Counted from the stretch's first letter, positions 1 to 7,409 are shown. The stretch: DNA of 18,871 bases from Chloroflexota bacterium (GCA_022565075.1 JADFKG010000023.1:1-18871), one strand, 5' to 3'. Notes: generated by a model not told the origin, from the sequence alone. A program made the numbers and translations.

Positions 1-1898
1 TGGTGGATGGCGGCGAGGGCGGCACGCTGCACTCGCCCCTCCAGCTGCAGATCGATGTGCAGACGGCCGCCGATCTTCCCATGCTCCAGCCGCAGGTACT
101 CGCTCGCGCCCAGCGTCTCGAGCCGCTGCTCGACGCTCGATCCAAGCAGGAACAGCTCGTCGCCGGGTGCGGGCGTCATCGTGCAGTGCCGCGTCACGTC
201 GTCGAGGATGCCGAGCATGCCGATGACAGGCGTCGGATAGATAGGCTGGCCGCCGGTCTCGTTGTAGAGCGAGACGTTGCCCGAGATGACGGGCGTGCCC
301 AGGGCGTCGCAGGCCTCGGCGATGCCCCGGACGACCGCCTGCATCTGGTAGTAGACGTCCGGGCGCTCCGGGTCGCCGAAGTTGAGGCAGTCGGTGACGG
401 CCACAGGCTGGGCGCCGACGCAAACGACGTTGCGCGCCGCTTCGGCGACGGCGATCGAGGCGCCGCGATACGGATCGACGTGGCAGTAGCGGCCGTTGCC
501 GTCGGTGGCCACAGCGATGCCGCGCTGCCTTCCGCCCGCGGGCGCTCCTTCGGCAGGCTTGATGCGGAGGACCGCGGCGTCGGCGCCGGCCTCGACAACC
601 GTGTTGGAGAGCACACTCTGGTCGTACTGACGGTACACCCAGCGCTTGCTCGTGATGTTGGGCGCGGCCAGCAACCGCAGAAGCGCAGCACCGGCGTCGG
701 CGACATCGGGCAGGACGCTCAGGTCCAGCGACTCCATCTCGTACAGCTCCGGCGCCGGTTCGCCCTCGCGTGTGTATTCGGGCGCCTCGACGAGCAGCTC
801 GACGGGCAGCGTTCCGACTTCCCGCTCGCCGTCGACGATGTGCACGAGCTTGTCGTCGGTGACGTGGCCGATGATCGCCGTCGGCACCTCCCAGCGCTCG
901 AACAGCGCGGCCACGTCGTCCTCGTGCCCCTTGCGAACGATGATCAGCATCCGCTCCTGCGACTCGGAGAGCATCACCTCGTACGGGGTCATGCCTTCTT
1001 CGCGCCGCGGCACCTTCGCCACGTCGATGACGATGCCGGTGCCGCCGCTGCTGGCGGACTCGATCGCGGATGAGGTGAGGCCGGCCGCGCCGAAGTCCTG
1101 GATGCCGGTGATCCAGTCGACGTGGTTGTGCGCCAGGTCGAGGCAGGCCTCAAGGAGCATCTTCTCGAGGAACGGGTTGCCCACCTGAACCGCCGGACGC
1201 AGCTCCTCGAAGCGCTCGCCGGGGTCCGTGCGCGAGGCGAGGCCCGAGGCGCCGTGGATGCCGTCGCGGCCGGTGTCGGCGCCGGCGAGGAGGAGGATGT
1301 TGCCTGGCCCTTCGGCTGCGGCCGTCACGAGCTTCTCGATGGGCGCGACGCCGATGCACATGGCGTTGACGAGCGGGTTGGCGGCGTACGAGTCCTCGAA
1401 GTAGACCTCGCCGCCGACAGTCGGTATGCCGAGGCAGTTGCCGTATCCGCTGATGCCGGCGACGACGCCCTCGAACAGGTAGCGGCTCCTCGCCTCCGTG
1501 AGAGGGCCGAAGCGCAGCGAGTCGAGGATCGCGATCGGCCGCGCCCCCATCGCGAAGATGTCGCGGACGATGCCGCCGACGCCGGTTGCCGCACCCTCGT
1601 AGGGCTCGATTGCGGACGGGTGGTTGTGCGACTCGATCTTCATGACGACGCACATGCCGTCGCCGATGTCGACGGCGCCGGCGTTCTCCGCGCCGCGCTT
1701 CGTCAGGACGTAGGCGCCCTCCGCCGGCAGCAGGCGCAGGAGCGGCTTCGAGTTCTTGTAGCCGCAGTGCTCGCTCCAGAGCGCGCCGAAGAGGCCCAGC
1801 TCGACCTCGTTGGGCTCGCGGCCGAGCTTCTCGACGATGAGCTGGTACTCGTCGCGGCTGAGGGCGATCGTGTCGAGGACTGACTGATCGATGGCCAT
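1..1898 (-). CDS. purL: phosphoribosylformylglycinamidine synthase subunit PurL (3' end cut by window edge)
   Basis: Synthetase subunit of FGAM synthase: converts FGAR, ATP and glutamine-derived ammonia to FGAM in cytosolic purine synthesis. Translating the minus strand from the ATG at 1898 gives 632 codons open to the window edge; the small-type PurL family is usually about 720-750 residues, so roughly the last 100 are missing. Visible motifs are WSEHCGYKNSKPLL (residues 41-54, with the family's catalytic His at 44), KIESHNHPSAIEPYEGAATG (87-106) and RDIFAMGARPIAILDSLRFG (112-131), typical of the first AIRS-type half; later segments such as DFGAAGLTSS follow in order. It has no fused glutaminase domain, which fits the separate purQ at 4099-4794. 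It is colinear with purQ but separated from it by DUF4389 genes. A -35/-10 pair lies immediately upstream, with TSS predicted 0-2 bases before the ATG. Identification is firm. Confidence 0.97.
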   Translation of the reverse strand, partial: MAIDQSVLDTIALSRDEYQLIVEKLGREPNEVELGLFGALWSEHCGYKNSKPLLRLLPAEGAYVLTKRGAENAGAVDIGDGMCVVMKIESHNHPSAIEPYEGAATGVGGIVRDIFAMGARPIAILDSLRFGPLTEARSRYLFEGVVAGISGYGNCLGIPTVGGEVYFEDSYAANPLVNAMCIGVAPIEKLVTAAAEGPGNILLLAGADTGRDGIHGASGLASRTDPGERFEELRPAVQVGNPFLEKMLLEACLDLAHNHVDWITGIQDFGAAGLTSSAIESASSGGTGIVIDVAKVPRREEGMTPYEVMLSESQERMLIIVRKGHEDDVAALFERWEVPTAIIGHVTDDKLVHIVDGEREVGTLPVELLVEAPEYTREGEPAPELYEMESLDLSVLPDVADAGAALLRLLAAPNITSKRWVYRQYDQSVLSNTVVEAGADAAVLRIKPAEGAPAGGRQRGIAVATDGNGRYCHVDPYRGASIAVAEAARNVVCVGAQPVAVTDCLNFGDPERPDVYYQMQAVVRGIAEACDALGTPVISGNVSLYNETGGQPIYPTPVIGMLGILDDVTRHCTMTPAPGDELFLLGSSVEQRLETLGASEYLRLEHGKIGGRLHIDLQLEGRVQRAALAAIH

Positions 1899-1906
1899 AT
1901 AATCCC

Positions 1907-1935
1907 AGCATAGCGGGCCGTCACGGGCCGGACAA
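1907..1935 (-). promoter_or_regulatory. candidate purL promoter giving a (near-)leaderless mRNA
   Basis: On the minus strand, TTGTCC (1930-1935), a 17-bp spacer and TATGCT (1907-1912) form a -35/-10 pair. The expected TSS is near 1900, only two bases before the purL ATG at 1898. There is no convincing Shine-Dalgarno sequence before this ATG, which fits leaderless initiation. Each box matches the sigma-70 consensus at about four of six positions, so the call is moderate. Confidence 0.5.
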
Positions 1936-1984
1936 TTTCGCCCGCGAGCCGACGAACCGCAAGTCGCGGATGGGTCGCCGGGCC

Positions 1985-2149
1985 TCAGAAGATGCGCGGC
2001 AGGATGTAGTTGGAAGAGACGTAGGAGCCGACCGCCCACATGGTGAGGCCGAAGACGGTGAGCCCGCCCTTGAGCCAGAGCGGCCACGGCTGGTAGCGCC
2101 ACATGAGGAAGATGCCGATGGGCGCCAGGATGTACCCGGTGAGGATCAT
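1985..2149 (-). CDS. small membrane protein of unknown function (54 aa; start uncertain)
   Basis: A minus-strand ORF from the ATG at 2149 encodes 54 residues with two hydrophobic stretches: MILTGYILAPIGIFLMW at the N-terminus, then a tryptophan/proline-rich loop and a second helix GLTMWAVGSYVSSNYI, ending PRIF. The same frame is open 5'-ward to a TGA at about 2240 and encodes a plausible acidic then polar lead-in (EVADNVGDDSASARPKAWYE) with no ATG, GTG or TTG. Either translation starts at the ATG, with GAGAG about 10 bases upstream, or at a CTG a few codons earlier, or the sequence is a C-terminal extension of the upstream DUF4389 protein joined by a -1 frameshift. It lies between a DUF4389 gene and purL on the same strand. 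I recognise no family. The codon content looks coding, but the product boundaries are unsure. Confidence 0.5.
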   Translation of the reverse strand: MILTGYILAPIGIFLMWRYQPWPLWLKGGLTVFGLTMWAVGSYVSSNYILPRIF

Positions 2150-2214
2150 CGCCCACAGGCTCTCGTACCAGGCCTTGGGACGCGCGGAGGCGCTGTCGTC
2201 GCCGACGTTATCGG

Positions 2215-2817
2215 CTACTTCAGGCTGAACGGCGGGTACTCGTCACGCATGAGGTATGAGTAGGCGTTCAGGCGCAGCGACCAGCGCATCGTGCCGACGA
2301 CGAAGTCGAACATGCCGCGCGGGAACTTGCCCGTGAACAGGATCGCGAACCAGGCGATGAAGAGCAGGAAGAAAGCGACGATCGACACGACGAAGAGCAC
2401 GATCATGCTCGGGATGACGAGCAGCCACTTGATCAGCGGCAGCCAGCGATTGAGTGTATCCGGGTACTCGATTTCGAGTGTTAGGGGATACTCGCCCGCA
2501 TCCCAGGTGAACGGCGGATAGTCGTCGCGCAGCAGCAGCAGGTATGCGTACACGTTCGCCTGCCAGCGCATGACGCCGACGGCGATCTTGAACAGCCCCT
2601 CCGGATACTTCTCCGTGAATAGGATCGCGAAGAACGCGATGATTGTAATAACGGAGAGCACGCCACCAAGCGCGTACAAGATGAGCAGATGTGGGATTGC
2701 CAGTAGCCACTTGACGAAGATCAGGAGGCGCGAAAGCTCATCTGGATACTCGACGTCGAACCGGACCGGCGAGCCTGGGGCCGGCGCCGGCGCCGCTGCC
2801 ATAGGTTCTGCAGTCAT
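2215..2817 (-). CDS. DUF4389 membrane protein (200 aa, two repeats)
   Basis: Two tandem DUF4389-type units, each a short polar lead-in (FDVEYPDELSR at 20-30; LEIEYPDTLNR at 114-124), a hydrophobic helical hairpin (about 32-66 and 126-162), an amphipathic segment with a GxMRW core (GVMRW at 81-85; GTMRW at 175-179), and a closing RDDYPPF or RDEYPPF (97-103; 191-197). About four membrane passes are expected, preceded by an Ala/Pro-rich N-terminal tail. The start at 2817 is preferred over the longer frame from 2880 because GGAGGG lies 9 bases upstream and the longer form would overlap the preceding gene by 17 bases. It is a paralogue of, and probably co-transcribed with, the 383-residue DUF4389 protein 46 bases upstream. 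The biochemical role of DUF4389 proteins is unknown to me. Confidence 0.88.
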   Translation of the reverse strand: MTAEPMAAAPAPAPGSPVRFDVEYPDELSRLLIFVKWLLAIPHLLILYALGGVLSVITIIAFFAILFTEKYPEGLFKIAVGVMRWQANVYAYLLLLRDDYPPFTWDAGEYPLTLEIEYPDTLNRWLPLIKWLLVIPSMIVLFVVSIVAFFLLFIAWFAILFTGKFPRGMFDFVVGTMRWSLRLNAYSYLMRDEYPPFSLK

Positions 2818-2863
2818 GCTGTGTATCCCTCCTTCTCGCAGACTCTTCTGCTTACTGTAAACG

Positions 2864-4015
2864 TCATCTGGTGAACTCAAACTTGGCGCGCTGCAGCCAC
2901 TCTGGCTCGAACTCGAACGCCTCAGGATCCTCGTCGCGGGGTATTTCGAAGATCACGCGGACGAAGATGAATGAGCCCCCCAGGAGCTCGACCGGACCAA
3001 CGCGGCCCAGGTAGCTGACGATTACTGGATCGTGGCCGTCACCTCCCGAGTCCTTCAGCTCAAAGTCGTTGTCCTCGATCTCCTGGTTAAAAGAGCCAAC
3101 GTTGATGATCTCCGCCGTAAATGAGACGAATCGGTCGCCGTCTTCGGGTACGAAGAGGCCGTCTGCGAACTCGTAGCGGTTGTCGGCCGCGAGTAGCGTG
3201 ATCCGCATGCTCTGCACCTCGAGCGTCGGCGAAGGCTCGCCGGTGAGGAGGCCGGCGTAGGAGACTTGCGCTTCCTCGAGGTTCGCGGTGGCGATGACCA
3301 GAGCAACGATACCGCCGATCGCGCCGCCGGTCAGCACGAAGCCGCCGATCCCCGACCAGACGTGCGTCGTGTTGCTGGTCGCTGAGGCGTCGGCGGAGAG
3401 GCTGAACGGCGGGTACTCGTCCCGCAGCGAAATCCAGTAGGCGCCGACGCGGGCGCTCCAGCGCATCCAACCGACGATGAAGCCACGCAGGCCCAGCGGA
3501 AACCGTCCCGTAATGATGATCGCGAACCACGAGATGATGATGCAGGCTATCACCGCGAACCAGAGCACGCTGAGCACGATAAAATGCGGGATCGAGGCCA
3601 GTGTCTTCCAGATCACCAGCTGCTTGCGCTGAATGCGCTCCGTCTGGTCGACCTCGTAGTGGACGTTCCAGTCACCCTCGAACGGCGGATACTGATCCGT
3701 GATCAGGAAGAAATAGGTGAACGCACGGAATGCGAAGCGCTGGATGGCGACGATCGCCCGGCATATCCAGCCGACCGGCCGCCCGCGTATGAGGACGGTG
3801 ATCCAGTGAGCCAGGATGAGGCCGCCCAGAAAGCTTCCGAGGATGCTGACGATGATCCAGAGGAAGAGCGCGACCGGTATGAGCAGGACGATGCGGAAGA
3901 AGGTGCTGAGCCGGGAGACCTCCGCCGGCCCCTCGACATCGAACGAGACGGGATACGGGGCAGGCTTCGTCTTCGGCGGCGGCTGGGCGTCGTAAACGAC
4001 CGTATCGTCTGTCAT
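2864..4015 (-). CDS. DUF4389 membrane protein with C-terminal beta-rich extracytoplasmic domain (383 aa)
   Basis: Architecture: a Pro/Lys-rich N-terminal tail (1-20); DUF4389 unit 1 with hydrophobic stretch about 38-76 and closing TDQYPPF (106-112); DUF4389 unit 2 with hydrophobic stretch about 138-170, GWMRW (182-186) and RDEYPPFSL (198-206); a Ser/Thr linker; a further transmembrane helix at 222-244 with glycine repeats; and about 120 residues of soluble beta-type sequence (265-383). The last part, with the pattern ITLLAADNRYEFADG, FVSFTAEIINVG and FVRVIFEIPRD, looks like a small DUF4352/Ig-like sandwich, probably outside the membrane. The ATG at 4015 has only a weak ribosome-binding site. 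It sits 83 bases after purQ and 46 bases before the shorter DUF4389 gene, so it is likely part of the purQ transcript. The DUF4389 assignment is confident; the C-terminal fold is inferred by eye. Confidence 0.87.
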   Translation of the reverse strand: MTDDTVVYDAQPPPKTKPAPYPVSFDVEGPAEVSRLSTFFRIVLLIPVALFLWIIVSILGSFLGGLILAHWITVLIRGRPVGWICRAIVAIQRFAFRAFTYFFLITDQYPPFEGDWNVHYEVDQTERIQRKQLVIWKTLASIPHFIVLSVLWFAVIACIIISWFAIIITGRFPLGLRGFIVGWMRWSARVGAYWISLRDEYPPFSLSADASATSNTTHVWSGIGGFVLTGGAIGGIVALVIATANLEEAQVSYAGLLTGEPSPTLEVQSMRITLLAADNRYEFADGLFVPEDGDRFVSFTAEIINVGSFNQEIEDNDFELKDSGGDGHDPVIVSYLGRVGPVELLGGSFIFVRVIFEIPRDEDPEAFEFEPEWLQRAKFEFTR

Positions 4016-4098
4016 TACGCTTGCTCTAGTGTGTGACCGCTAGCGAAAGCGGCGTATATCTGAAGAACTCACGGGCGCTGGATAGGTTAACGGTAGCG

Positions 4099-4794
4099 TT
4101 ACGCAGCCACCCTCGCCCACTCCGCGACCGACTTCCAGAACAGCAAGCCGTCCTCACCACCGAGGAGCGGCTCACAGGCGCGCTCCGGGTGCGGCATCAT
4201 CCCCAGGACGTTGCCCCGCTCGTTGACGATTGCGGCGATGCCGCGCTCGCTGCCGTTGGGGTTCGCCTCAGCCGTCACCTCGCCGGCATCGGTGCAGTAG
4301 CGGAAGGCGACGCGTGCCGATGACTCCAGCTCGTCGAGCGTGGCCTCGTCCGCGAAGTAGCGTCCTTCGCCGTGCGAGATGGGCACGCGGATAACCTGCC
4401 CCGGCTCAAGGAGGCCGGTCCAGGGAGACGCCGCGTTCTCGGCCCGTAGGTGCACCCACTGGCAACGGTACTGCAGCGAGTCGTTGCGCATCAGCGCGCC
4501 CGGCAACAGGTGCGCCTCGCAGAGCACCTGGAAACCGTTGCAGATGCCGATCACGGGCTTTCCGGCGTCTGCCTCAGCTACGACGCTGCGCATCACCGGC
4601 GAAAAACGCGCGATGGCGCCGCAGCGGAGGTAGTCACCGTAGGAGAAGCCACCGGGAAGGACGATCGCGTCGTAGGCGGATAGGTCTGTCTCGCGATGCC
4701 AAACGAGGTCTGCCTGCTGGCCCGCAAGCTGCAACGAGTACTGGGAGTCATGGTCACTCCAGGTACCGGGGAAGACGATTACGGCGAAGCGCAT
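4099..4794 (-). CDS. purQ: phosphoribosylformylglycinamidine synthase glutaminase subunit PurQ
   Basis: Class I glutamine amidotransferase that hydrolyses glutamine and passes ammonia to PurL. The 231-residue product is the usual length. The nucleophile elbow is GICNGFQ with Cys85; the other triad members are His202 and Glu204 in MMPHPERA. LPGGFSYGDYLRCGAIA (47-63) and ISHGEGRYFAD are diagnostic of PurQ. The ATG at 4794 is preceded by AAGGGG with about 8 bases of spacing. A PurS gene often directly precedes purQ in small-type PurL systems, but here the upstream neighbour is a divergent membrane-protein gene 86 bases away. A perfect 10-bp inverted repeat with 40-bp spacing lies in that divergent interval. 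Confidence 0.98.
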   Translation of the reverse strand: MRFAVIVFPGTWSDHDSQYSLQLAGQQADLVWHRETDLSAYDAIVLPGGFSYGDYLRCGAIARFSPVMRSVVAEADAGKPVIGICNGFQVLCEAHLLPGALMRNDSLQYRCQWVHLRAENAASPWTGLLEPGQVIRVPISHGEGRYFADEATLDELESSARVAFRYCTDAGEVTAEANPNGSERGIAAIVNERGNVLGMMPHPERACEPLLGGEDGLLFWKSVAEWARVAA

Positions 4795-4814
4795 GAACTG
4801 TTCCCCTTATACCA

Positions 4815-4874
4815 CAGACGCGCCCTCGGCCACCGCGTGGATCAGCGTAACGAGATCACCCGGAGGCGCGTCTG
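4815..4874. repeat. perfect 10-bp inverted repeat in the purQ/membrane-gene divergent region
   Basis: CAGACGCGCC at 4815-4824 and its exact reverse complement GGCGCGTCTG at 4865-4874 enclose 40 bases. A smaller palindrome CCAC-cgc-GTGG lies inside. The right arm overlaps the only Shine-Dalgarno-like GGAGG (4862-4866) of the plus-strand gene starting at 4881 or 4884. It could be a two-site operator for the divergent pair or an mRNA stem hiding the ribosome site. The repeat is directly visible; its function is inferred. Confidence 0.6.
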
Positions 4875-4880
4875 ATACAG

Positions 4881-5741
4881 GTGATGGAAGCCAGGACGCG
4901 TCCGGGCTGGCAGATCGACCTCAAGTGGGTAGCCGGCATCTTCGCCTGCGTGGCGATCGTCGCCGCCGGCGTCCTCTTCTCGCTCGCCGAGATCACGGAA
5001 CGCGGGCGCGCGGAGCCGCTATCGACGGCGTTCGTCGCCTTCCTCGTCGACGGCCGTGTCACAGACGAGGAGTTCGGGGCGGTGCAGGCGCAGGCCGCAG
5101 CCGATCCCTCAGGCCTCGTCTCGCTGAGCCCACTCGACCTCGATGTGCGCGGTTCGCAGATCGCCGGCCTGGACAAGGAAGAGACATCGCTGCTCCTGGC
5201 GGGCGAGCTCGCCGCTGTCCTTTACGAGGAGGGGCCGGAGGCCGCCGAGGCCCTGATCCTGGAACCGGTCCCGAATGAGGATGGCGAACCGCAAGAGGCG
5301 ATCGACCTGGGCCCGACCGGTTCCCTGACAGCCGCCCAGCACTCCACGTTCCGCACACTCTTCTTCGTCTCGCTGGCGATCGTGATTGCGCTGCTGGGAC
5401 TTGTCGCGTTCCTGAGCCGCGGCCTTGGGCGGCTCGGCGCCCCTGCAGTGGTACTGGCGCTGAGCACTGCGCCACTGGCCGCGTTCTGGGCACTCGCTGT
5501 CAGCGCCGTCGGCACCCCTGGTGAGGACGAGGCGCTATACGCCGTGATCGCCCGCCAGCTGATCCACGATACCGCCGGCGACTTGCGCGGCTTCTTCGTC
5601 GCCGTGCTCAGCGTAGCGCTGGCCTGGGTGGCGATCGCCTTCGTCGGCACGCTCCTGACGCCGCTCTCGCGGAAGCTCGGCCGCAGTCTCGCGAACCACT
5701 TCACGCCGGCACCGCAGCCGGACGCAGGTCCTTCGGCCTAG
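4881..5741 (+). CDS. membrane protein of unknown function (286 aa)
   Basis: No family recognised. The protein has an N-terminal transmembrane helix at about 17-36, then about 115 soluble residues (40-155) that are acidic and low in Cys, and three further helices at about 156-178, 187-210 and 236-260, ending in a short basic then Pro-rich tail. With a basic N-terminus inside, the acidic loop is predicted outside the cell. The start may be GTG 4881 or ATG 4884; both share a weak, distant GGAGG at 4862-4866. It is transcribed away from purQ. The stop is 44 bases before the CoA-binding protein gene, so both could share a transcript, although that gene also has a possible promoter of its own. The reading frame is convincing; the function is unknown. 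Confidence 0.82.
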   Translation: MMEARTRPGWQIDLKWVAGIFACVAIVAAGVLFSLAEITERGRAEPLSTAFVAFLVDGRVTDEEFGAVQAQAAADPSGLVSLSPLDLDVRGSQIAGLDKEETSLLLAGELAAVLYEEGPEAAEALILEPVPNEDGEPQEAIDLGPTGSLTAAQHSTFRTLFFVSLAIVIALLGLVAFLSRGLGRLGAPAVVLALSTAPLAAFWALAVSAVGTPGEDEALYAVIARQLIHDTAGDLRGFFVAVLSVALAWVAIAFVGTLLTPLSRKLGRSLANHFTPAPQPDAGPSA

Positions 5742-5785
5742 CGCGCGGTTGTTCTCCGCCGCACCGATCCCGTAGTCTTCTGCGC

Positions 5786-7243
5786 GTGACACAGCTGTCG
5801 CCCGCAGACGCCTTCGCCCGCATCGACGCCATCTTCCGGCCGCGTTCGGTGGCCGTCGTCGGGGCGTCGGCTAATCCCAACTCGCCGGGCTACGACTACG
5901 TGAAGTCGCTGCAGGACTTCGGCTTTCGCGGCCACATCTACCCGGTAAACCCCAGGGGCGGAGAGATCCTCGGCCTGCCCGTGTCCGCTTCCTTCGGCGA
6001 CATCCCCGGCGATGTCGACTACGTCATCTCCTGCATCCCGTCCGACCACATCCTCGACCTGGTCGCGGAGTGCGGCAAGCGCAACGTCAAGGCGCTTCAG
6101 CTCTTCACAGGACGCTTCAGCGAGACCGGCCGCGAGGAGGACGCAGCGCTGGAACGACGGCTGATCGAGGCGGCCAGGGACGCCGGTGTGCGCTTAATCG
6201 GCCCGAACTGCATGGGGCTGCTGTACCCGGCCCACGGCATCTCGTTCCGGGGGGACATGTACCGAGAGGCCGGGAACGTCGGGTTCCTCTCGCAGAGCGG
6301 GAACCTGCTGTTCGAGATCACGCATTACGGCGGCCCGCGCGGCCTGCGTTTCTCGAAGGCGATCAGCTACGGAAACGGCGTCGACCTGAACGAGAGCGAC
6401 TTCACGTCCTACTTCGGCGCCGATCCGGAGACGAAAGTGATCGGCGCCTACGTCGAGGGCGTGCGAGACGGCCGCCGCTTCCTTGACGCGCTGCGGCAGG
6501 CGTCCGCGAGCAAGCCGGTCGTCGTGCTCAAAGGCGGCCGCACCAGCGCCGGCGGACGGGCCGCCGCCTCGCACACGGCGGCGCTGGCCGGTGCGGCGGC
6601 AGTGTGGGAGGCGGCGCTGGCGCAGGCCGGCTGCCTGTCCGTCGACACGGTCGAGGATCTGATCGACATGCTGATCGCCTTCTCGCGCATGCGGCCGGGA
6701 ACGGGCACGCGACTCGGCATGGTCGGTTCGGGCGGCGGCCGCTCGGTGCTCACGGCGGACCTCTGCGAGGAGCTGGGCCTCGCCGTCCCCCCGCTGCCTG
6801 CCGACGTCGAGGCTAAGGTGGCGGAGCGCACGCCAGACCTCGCCGGCTGGCTGACGAACCCGGTCGACCAGTCGATCCTGGCCGGCAGCGGACTGGGTGG
6901 CGGGCGCGTCCTCGAGTGGTTCGACGAGAGCCCGGAGATCGATCTTCTGCTGGCGAACATGAACGAGGCCTGGGCCTGGGGCCGGCCGAACGCGGAGGAG
7001 ATCCTGCCGCGCATCGCCGATCGCTTCGTCGGCGTCGGAGAGCGGACGCAGAAGCCGTTCGCCGTCGTCCTCGGCCCCTCAGACTACGCGGAGGAGGACC
7101 GCTGGCGGCTCGTCTCGGACATGCGCGAACGGCTGGCGGGGGCCGGCCTGGCCGTCTACCCCAGCGTCGAACGGGCCGTGCGTGCCCTGGCGGCGCATAC
7201 GAAGTACTGGCAGAGGCGAACCAAGCGCCAGGCCGAAGCCTGA
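5786..7243 (+). CDS. CoA-binding protein, NDP-forming acyl-CoA synthetase alpha-type
   Basis: Resembles the alpha part of NDP-forming acetyl/acyl-CoA synthetases (acyl-CoA + NDP + Pi to acid + CoA + NTP). An N-terminal CoA-binding Rossmann domain shows SVAVVGASANPNSPG (21-35) and YPVNPRGGEILGLPV (52-66). Two succinyl-CoA-synthetase-like flavodoxin domains follow, with IGPNCMGLLYP (138-148), LSQSGNL (168-174), SYGNGVDLNESDF (194-206) and ASHTAALAG (261-269), where His263 matches the phosphorylated His of the family. Length 485 fits alpha only: no ATP-grasp (beta) domain is fused or adjacent. The GTG start at 5786 has no Shine-Dalgarno; TTGTTC (5749-5754) and TAGTCT (5773-5778) would put the TSS about one base before it. 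It could act with a beta subunit encoded elsewhere, or as a CoA-ester-binding protein. Confidence 0.88.
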   Translation: MTQLSPADAFARIDAIFRPRSVAVVGASANPNSPGYDYVKSLQDFGFRGHIYPVNPRGGEILGLPVSASFGDIPGDVDYVISCIPSDHILDLVAECGKRNVKALQLFTGRFSETGREEDAALERRLIEAARDAGVRLIGPNCMGLLYPAHGISFRGDMYREAGNVGFLSQSGNLLFEITHYGGPRGLRFSKAISYGNGVDLNESDFTSYFGADPETKVIGAYVEGVRDGRRFLDALRQASASKPVVVLKGGRTSAGGRAAASHTAALAGAAAVWEAALAQAGCLSVDTVEDLIDMLIAFSRMRPGTGTRLGMVGSGGGRSVLTADLCEELGLAVPPLPADVEAKVAERTPDLAGWLTNPVDQSILAGSGLGGGRVLEWFDESPEIDLLLANMNEAWAWGRPNAEEILPRIADRFVGVGERTQKPFAVVLGPSDYAEEDRWRLVSDMRERLAGAGLAVYPSVERAVRALAAHTKYWQRRTKRQAEA

Positions 7244-7316
7244 CGCGGCGGCGACTCTGAGCCGTCAAGCGCGTGGTGGCGGTGATGGTCGGCGGCTGAT
7301 GTAGGATATGTGCGCA

Positions 7317-7409
7317 ATGGAGCCGAGGATTCAGTACGCTAAGACCGACGGTGGGTGGCACAACTCACTCTTCGGTCAGTGGACGACGCTCTTGCGGGAG
7401 GGCGAGTGA
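7317..7409 (+). CDS. 30-aa ORF overlapping the cyclase gene; possible leader peptide or gene relic
   Basis: ATG at 7317 to TGA at 7407-7409; the stop shares its A with the ATG of the cyclase fusion gene (TGATG). The first residues, MEPRIQYAKTDG, resemble the opening of other alpha/beta-hydrolase/cyclase or hydrolase/regulator fusion proteins (recalled family pattern, not searched) and loosely match the start of the next gene, MEQEIGFCTAADD. The rest of the frame does not look like that domain. It may be the 5' stump of a lost paralogue now used for translational coupling, or chance. TAGGAT at 7302-7307 could act as a -10 giving a 3-base leader, but no good -35 is seen. Confidence 0.4.
   Translation: MEPRIQYAKTDGGWHNSLFGQWTTLLREGE

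Noticed and set aside
12..16. Phospho- or metal-related TAT signal for the 13913 lipoprotein (RRPGF at residues 12-16)
   Set aside because: The order does not match the S/T-R-R-x-F-L-K Tat consensus (a Gly separates the pair from FLL), so ordinary Sec export is more likely; the coordinates given here are residue numbers, and the gene is at 13913-14752.
3..1883. Long plus-strand ORFs (3-1073 and 1122-1883) opposite purL
   Set aside because: They are antisense to a gene with unmistakable PurL motifs; their translations are Arg/Asp/Val-rich low-complexity sequence typical of GC-rich shadow frames.
1970..2263. 97-codon plus-strand ORF opposite the small membrane ORF
   Set aside because: The highly charged product looks like a shadow frame, while the minus strand reads as two clean hydrophobic helices.
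4088..4101. Inverted repeat TAACG-gtag-CGTTA at the purQ stop
   Set aside because: Five A/T-containing pairs and no T-run; too weak to call a terminator or operator.
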